Assembly (NCBI GenBank): GCA_005801395.1
Contig: SYDV01000136.1
Span: 1 to 10,082, forward strand
Origin: Planctomycetia bacterium
Lineage (GTDB): Bacteria; Planctomycetota; UBA11346
DNA length: 10,082 nt
Direction of reading: 5' to 3'
Shown: piece after piece, positions 6,777 through 10,082 of the stretch
Position numbering within the stretch: the first letter of the stretch is position 1
Layout: each line of letters starts with the position of its first letter
Position numbers and translations under genes: made by a program
Notes under the pieces: generated by a model
What the model was told of the DNA's origin: nothing
Database searches by the model: none
Seen by the model: the letters and a program-made list of their open reading frames with translations, nothing else

Positions 6777-6876
6777 TGATTTTTTCACTCTCACCGGTTG
6801 AAGATCTCGTCTAAATAACCAAGGCCGCGAGAAAATTCTGGCAGCCAGGGGCGACATGCAATCGTTGAACGTCCGT

Positions 6877-8238
6877 TTACAACAAATCGGGTAAAACTTT
6901 CGTTCCGTCACCAAAGGTAGGCGCCTGCACGCCCATCCGCGCCATCATGGCGAGATATAAATCGCACATATTACCTTTACACGCGGGCACGAATCGACCG
7001 GTGTTAATAGAACCACCACCACGTCCTCCGAGTATAATTGGTAATCCCGTATGCGAATGGCGATCTCCGTCTGCAAGGCCTGATCCATACAACAACATAC
7101 TATTATCCAGCAAAGTCCCCTTACCGTCAGGGGTGGCTTTTAATTTTTCAAGAAAACGGGCGAATGATTTCAGATGATAAATATTGATTAGGCGAATTTT
7201 ATCTAATTTACCTTCATTACCGCCATGATGTGATAAATCATGGTGACCTTCGGTGATACCGATTTCTTCAAAACTGCCACCGCCTCCACCATTGGTTAGC
7301 ATAAACGTCGCAATACGTGTGGTGTCCGTTTGGAAGGCTAAGGCCATGATATCAAACATGAGATCTGCGTGTTCATCCCATTTTTTCGGTACGCCGGTTG
7401 GTAATTGTAAACCTTCGTTTTTCTTCTTGGGGTCGCCACCAACATCATCCATGTCGCGGCCACTGATACTTTGAATACGACTTTCGAGTGAACGCATAGA
7501 ATCCAAATATTCGTCCATTTTTCGCGTGTCCGCGCCGCCTAAATCTTTGCGTAATGCTTTGGCATCTTCATTGACTAAGTCGAGTAAACTTTTGTTTTCC
7601 AATGCCATAGCCGCTTTGGCCTGATCGGATGCGCTGGCATTGCTGTCAGCAAATAAGCGCATGTAGGCTGACTTTGGAGTAATTTCTTTTGCCATCGGAG
7701 CCGTTGGCGAACGCCAGGAAATATTGGTGCTGTAAGCACAGCTATAACCCGAATCGCAATCACCGCCGCCACGACCACCTTTAATGGATAATTCAATGGA
7801 TGGTAATTTCGTGTAGGCACCTACGCGTTGCGCGGCAAATTGATCAACAGAAACGCCATTATAAATATCAGCACCATTCGTTTTGCGTAAACGTGTTCCA
7901 GTCAGGAATGTGCCTGCTGAACGCGCATGATCGCCAGCGCCATCAGGTCCGCCTTGACCGCTTCGTTGATCCAATCCCCCCAATATGAGCACATCCCCCA
8001 TCAATTTCTCGATCGGTTTTAACGTCGATGGTAATGGCGAGCCCTTTTGCTGACTTGGCCACCAATGTTTATCCCAGACACCTAAATCATAATACATAAA
8101 CGCCATACGGACGGGCGCTTTTTCGCCGCCCTTTTTCGGAGTTTCTGCCCAGCCCATTTGTTCTAAGAGCGGTAAACCCATAGCAAGGCCAACGCCTTTG
8201 AGTGCCGTACGACGAGAGATCAACCAGGACTGCGACAT
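6877..8238 (-). CDS. DUF1552 domain protein with Tat signal
   Basis: A 453-residue protein of the DUF1552 family, whose function is unknown. The N-terminus carries a twin-arginine signal: SRRTALK at residues 8-14, then a hydrophobic stretch to about residue 31. It is therefore likely exported folded, often a sign of a bound cofactor or metal. Conserved family segments include GDHARSAGTFLTG (102-114), a Gly-rich patch followed by CDSGYSCAY (161-169) with two Cys, a His cluster EGHHDLSHHG (330-339), YGSGLADGDRHSHTGLP (384-400), and the C-terminal LYLAMMARMGV before FGDG (442-445). The His and Asp richness is suggestive of metal binding but not proven. The start has AAGGA eight bases upstream. 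It follows the DUF1592-type gene by 19 bp. These two families are repeatedly found as neighbours, so they probably share one process. Confidence 0.9.
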   Translation of the reverse strand: MSQSWLISRRTALKGVGLAMGLPLLEQMGWAETPKKGGEKAPVRMAFMYYDLGVWDKHWWPSQQKGSPLPSTLKPIEKLMGDVLILGGLDQRSGQGGPDGAGDHARSAGTFLTGTRLRKTNGADIYNGVSVDQFAAQRVGAYTKLPSIELSIKGGRGGGDCDSGYSCAYSTNISWRSPTAPMAKEITPKSAYMRLFADSNASASDQAKAAMALENKSLLDLVNEDAKALRKDLGGADTRKMDEYLDSMRSLESRIQSISGRDMDDVGGDPKKKNEGLQLPTGVPKKWDEHADLMFDIMALAFQTDTTRIATFMLTNGGGGGSFEEIGITEGHHDLSHHGGNEGKLDKIRLINIYHLKSFARFLEKLKATPDGKGTLLDNSMLLYGSGLADGDRHSHTGLPIILGGRGGGSINTGRFVPACKGNMCDLYLAMMARMGVQAPTFGDGTKVLPDLL

Positions 8239-8246
8239 GAGAATAT

Positions 8247-8251
8247 TCCTT
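8247..8251 (-). promoter_or_regulatory. Ribosome-binding site of the DUF1552 gene
   Basis: AAGGA on the minus strand lies eight bases before the ATG at 8238, within the 19-bp gap after the upstream stop. It supports the chosen start and cotranscription of the two genes. Confidence 0.65.
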
Positions 8252-8257
8252 CAGTGT

Positions 8258-10082
8258 TCAATGGTTGCGACGATTTAAAAAGGGATAACTGGTGGCGATC
8301 TGCGTCACCAGAACGGAAAAGCGATATTCGTTTTTGTCTAATTCGTGGGCAATTTTTTCTAAAGCAATATCATCATAATGCTCCATGCCACGACCTAATG
8401 CATAAGTCATCATTTTTTCGGCTAAGTTCACCGCAAACTTTTCTTTATCCGACATAAATAGGCGCTTGAGTTCCGACGGACTGCGAAACGAAGCGCCACT
8501 TGGCAATTTACCAGCCGTATCCAGATTCGCACCTTTTCCATCTTTGTCGCGCCAACGACCAAGCGCGTCAAAATTCTCAAGACCAAAACCAATCGCATCC
8601 ATCACTTTATGACACGAATTACAAACCGGATCTTGGCGATGTAAATCCATACGTTCTCGCAGCGATAGTTTAACCACCTCGGATTTTTTCTCCGCCTGCT
8701 GTTCCAGCGATTCCACCATAGGCGGTGGTGGTGGTGGCGGGTCACCCAGTAATTGTTCTAATACCCATTTTCCGCGCTTAACTGGGCTAGTACGATTGGG
8801 CATGGAGGTAACAGCTAAAATTGCCCCCTGTCCTAATAATCCTCCACGATTGCGGTCCGTTAAGGGGACTTTTCGCAGCTGTGATCCGATAACGCCAGAA
8901 ATGTTGTACAATTTTGCCAACTTATCATTGAGGTATGCATAATCTGAGTCGATGAATTCTAACACACTGCGATCTTCTCGCATGATAGAGTCAAAGTAGA
9001 GCGAAGTTTCTTCATACATGGCCTTACGAATATCTTCATTGAATTCAGGATAAGCCATTGGATCAAAGGTCGCCGTTTCTAATTTACGCAACTCTAACCA
9101 TTGGCTACCAAAACCAGTACCCAAGGACTTCGCTTTGGGATCTTTCAACATGCGCTGTACTTCGCTGGTGATAACCAGCGGGTCACGTAATTTCCCTGCT
9201 TTTGCTAAAGCGAACAAGGCATCATCAGGCATGGACGACCATAAAAAATACGACAAACGCGACGCGATTTCATAATCGTCTAATGGATAGACACCGTTTG
9301 GTTCTTTGGTTGGACGATCTGGTTCAGCACGGAAAATAAATGACGGGGACACCAACACGCCTTTGAGTGCGAAGCGCACACTTTCTTCAAATACTTGGCC
9401 ATTCTTTTTCGCCGCATCAAACAATTTCATAAGGCGATCAAGTTGAACCGTGGTAACAGGTCGACGAAATGCTTTAGAAGAAAAATTCGTAACAATTATT
9501 TTTGCTGCGTCGCGTTCTGCCGCCAAAACATCTTTATTTTTAGCGTCGGGCCGCACTGAAAAAATTGCTTTATGACTTGGTGGAGCTGAGACGCGTGGCC
9601 CTTTCAATTCCATAGAAACAAGCATCAACGAACGCGTGCGTGGTTCAGGTGGTTTTTTGCCTGGGGGCAACTTCACATCTTTCGATATCTCAACTGGTGG
9701 CTCTTTAAAAGGATTCATGAAAACCACGGAAACCGCATGCAATCCACGCGGCACATCTATCGTCAAAGAAGTCGTGGCCGGACGTTTAGCCAAGACGCGC
9801 GTATCGATGACCATTTTATCGTCAATTTTAATGCCCATCATGGCTGGTTCCGTGCCAGCTTGCTCAGCGGCGACGCGAACCTTTACCGAATATTTTCCAC
9901 CCACGGGAAAAGCAACTAATCCACGCAGTTCGCTCGCATTAATCAATTGCACGCCATCATCTTTTTTGTCTGAGACGGCTGGCGCTTTGCCCGTTTCCTT
10001 GCCGTCCTCGACTTTTACCCAATCGGCAAGATCAATGTCGAAGCTCGGCTGTTCAACGACGATGGCTTTGTCGAGAAGTTGA
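8258..10082 (-). CDS. DUF1592/DUF1588/DUF1585/DUF1595 multidomain protein (5' partial)
   Basis: The frame runs open to the right edge, so the start is outside the window; 607 residues are visible. Using fragment numbering: about 44-161 is a beta-rich segment (GGKYSVKVRVAAE and later strands) resembling a carbohydrate-binding-like module. A DUF1595-like region (about 190-253) contains AFRRPV and VLVSPSFIFRAE. A DUF1592-like region (264-393) contains YEIASRLSYFLWSSMPDD and ends near the YLNDKLAKLY segment. A DUF1588-like region (403-513) contains RGGLLGQGAILA, a run of seven prolines and a single CNSCH motif at 487-491. A DUF1585-like tail (533-603) ends in TSYPFLNRR. CxxCH is the heme c attachment signature, so the protein may carry a covalent heme outside the cytoplasm. 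Full-length relatives usually have an N-terminal cytochrome-like domain and DUF1587, presumably beyond the edge. Molecular function is unknown. It precedes the DUF1552 gene by 19 bp. Confidence 0.9.
   Translation of the reverse strand, partial: QLLDKAIVVEQPSFDIDLADWVKVEDGKETGKAPAVSDKKDDGVQLINASELRGLVAFPVGGKYSVKVRVAAEQAGTEPAMMGIKIDDKMVIDTRVLAKRPATTSLTIDVPRGLHAVSVVFMNPFKEPPVEISKDVKLPPGKKPPEPRTRSLMLVSMELKGPRVSAPPSHKAIFSVRPDAKNKDVLAAERDAAKIIVTNFSSKAFRRPVTTVQLDRLMKLFDAAKKNGQVFEESVRFALKGVLVSPSFIFRAEPDRPTKEPNGVYPLDDYEIASRLSYFLWSSMPDDALFALAKAGKLRDPLVITSEVQRMLKDPKAKSLGTGFGSQWLELRKLETATFDPMAYPEFNEDIRKAMYEETSLYFDSIMREDRSVLEFIDSDYAYLNDKLAKLYNISGVIGSQLRKVPLTDRNRGGLLGQGAILAVTSMPNRTSPVKRGKWVLEQLLGDPPPPPPPMVESLEQQAEKKSEVVKLSLRERMDLHRQDPVCNSCHKVMDAIGFGLENFDALGRWRDKDGKGANLDTAGKLPSGASFRSPSELKRLFMSDKEKFAVNLAEKMMTYALGRGMEHYDDIALEKIAHELDKNEYRFSVLVTQIATSYPFLNRRNH

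Noticed and set aside
6777..6914. 46-codon N-terminal extension of the esterase
   Set aside because: It would put a basic leader before a clear Sec signal peptide and overlap the end of the DUF1552 gene. The ATG at 6776 begins directly with the signal peptide.
8720..8740. GGT/GGC-type repeat on the plus strand
   Set aside because: It encodes the seven-proline run that is normal in the DUF1588 region; it is not a microsatellite of separate interest.
9950..9952. GTG as a possible start of the DUF1592-type gene
   Set aside because: The frame continues without a stop to the right edge with plausible protein sequence, and family members have long N-terminal regions, so this is an internal Val.
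9636..10082. Long plus-strand open frame (148 codons, running to the edge) opposite the DUF1592-type gene
   Set aside because: It is antisense to a well-supported coding region and its translation shows no domain pattern; it is a shadow of the codon bias on the other strand.
1..10082. CRISPR arrays, tRNA or rRNA genes, insertion sequences
   Set aside because: No regularly spaced direct repeats, RNA-gene signatures, transposase or terminal repeats were seen on reading.

Overview
The window suggests a bacterium of the PVC group (Planctomycetota or Verrucomicrobiota). The main reason is the right third: a minus-strand pair made of a DUF1552 protein and a DUF1592/DUF1588/DUF1585/DUF1595 multidomain protein, with a secreted esterase downstream. 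This combination is most expanded in those phyla, although it also occurs in some proteobacteria and acidobacteria, so the assignment is an inference. Base composition is moderate, with AT-rich and GC-rich genes side by side.

Left region (1-3757, plus strand): a compact run of five genes. They are a Nudix hydrolase of the ADP-ribose pyrophosphatase type (5' end outside the window), a small four-helix membrane protein with no family I recognise, an ADP-ribosylglycohydrolase (DraG/ARH type) with complete metal ligands, an SPFH/band-7 protein with a long coiled coil, and a divergent NAD-kinase-fold protein. Spacing is tight: an ATGA overlap between genes two and three and 2 bp between genes four and five. 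The theme is NAD and ADP-ribose chemistry beside a membrane scaffold. One reading is removal of ADP-ribose from a target by the glycohydrolase, breakdown of the freed ADP-ribose by the Nudix enzyme, and phosphorylation of NAD or a related substrate by the kinase-like protein, with the SPFH and four-helix proteins placing the system at a membrane. This is the most interesting part of the window.

Middle (3758-4862): a vapBC toxin-antitoxin pair on the minus strand, visibly richer in GC than the AT-rich kinase-like gene beside it, with an inverted repeat upstream of vapB that looks like an autoregulatory operator. After it comes a 245-bp gap with no gene.

Right (4863-10082): a plus-strand adenosine-deaminase-family gene (4863-5879) converges on a minus-strand group read right to left: the DUF1592-type protein (start beyond the right edge), a Tat-exported DUF1552 protein 19 bp downstream, and a Sec-exported enterochelin-esterase-like hydrolase about 100 bp further on. 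All three look extracytoplasmic and probably act together; their substrate cannot be read from the sequence.
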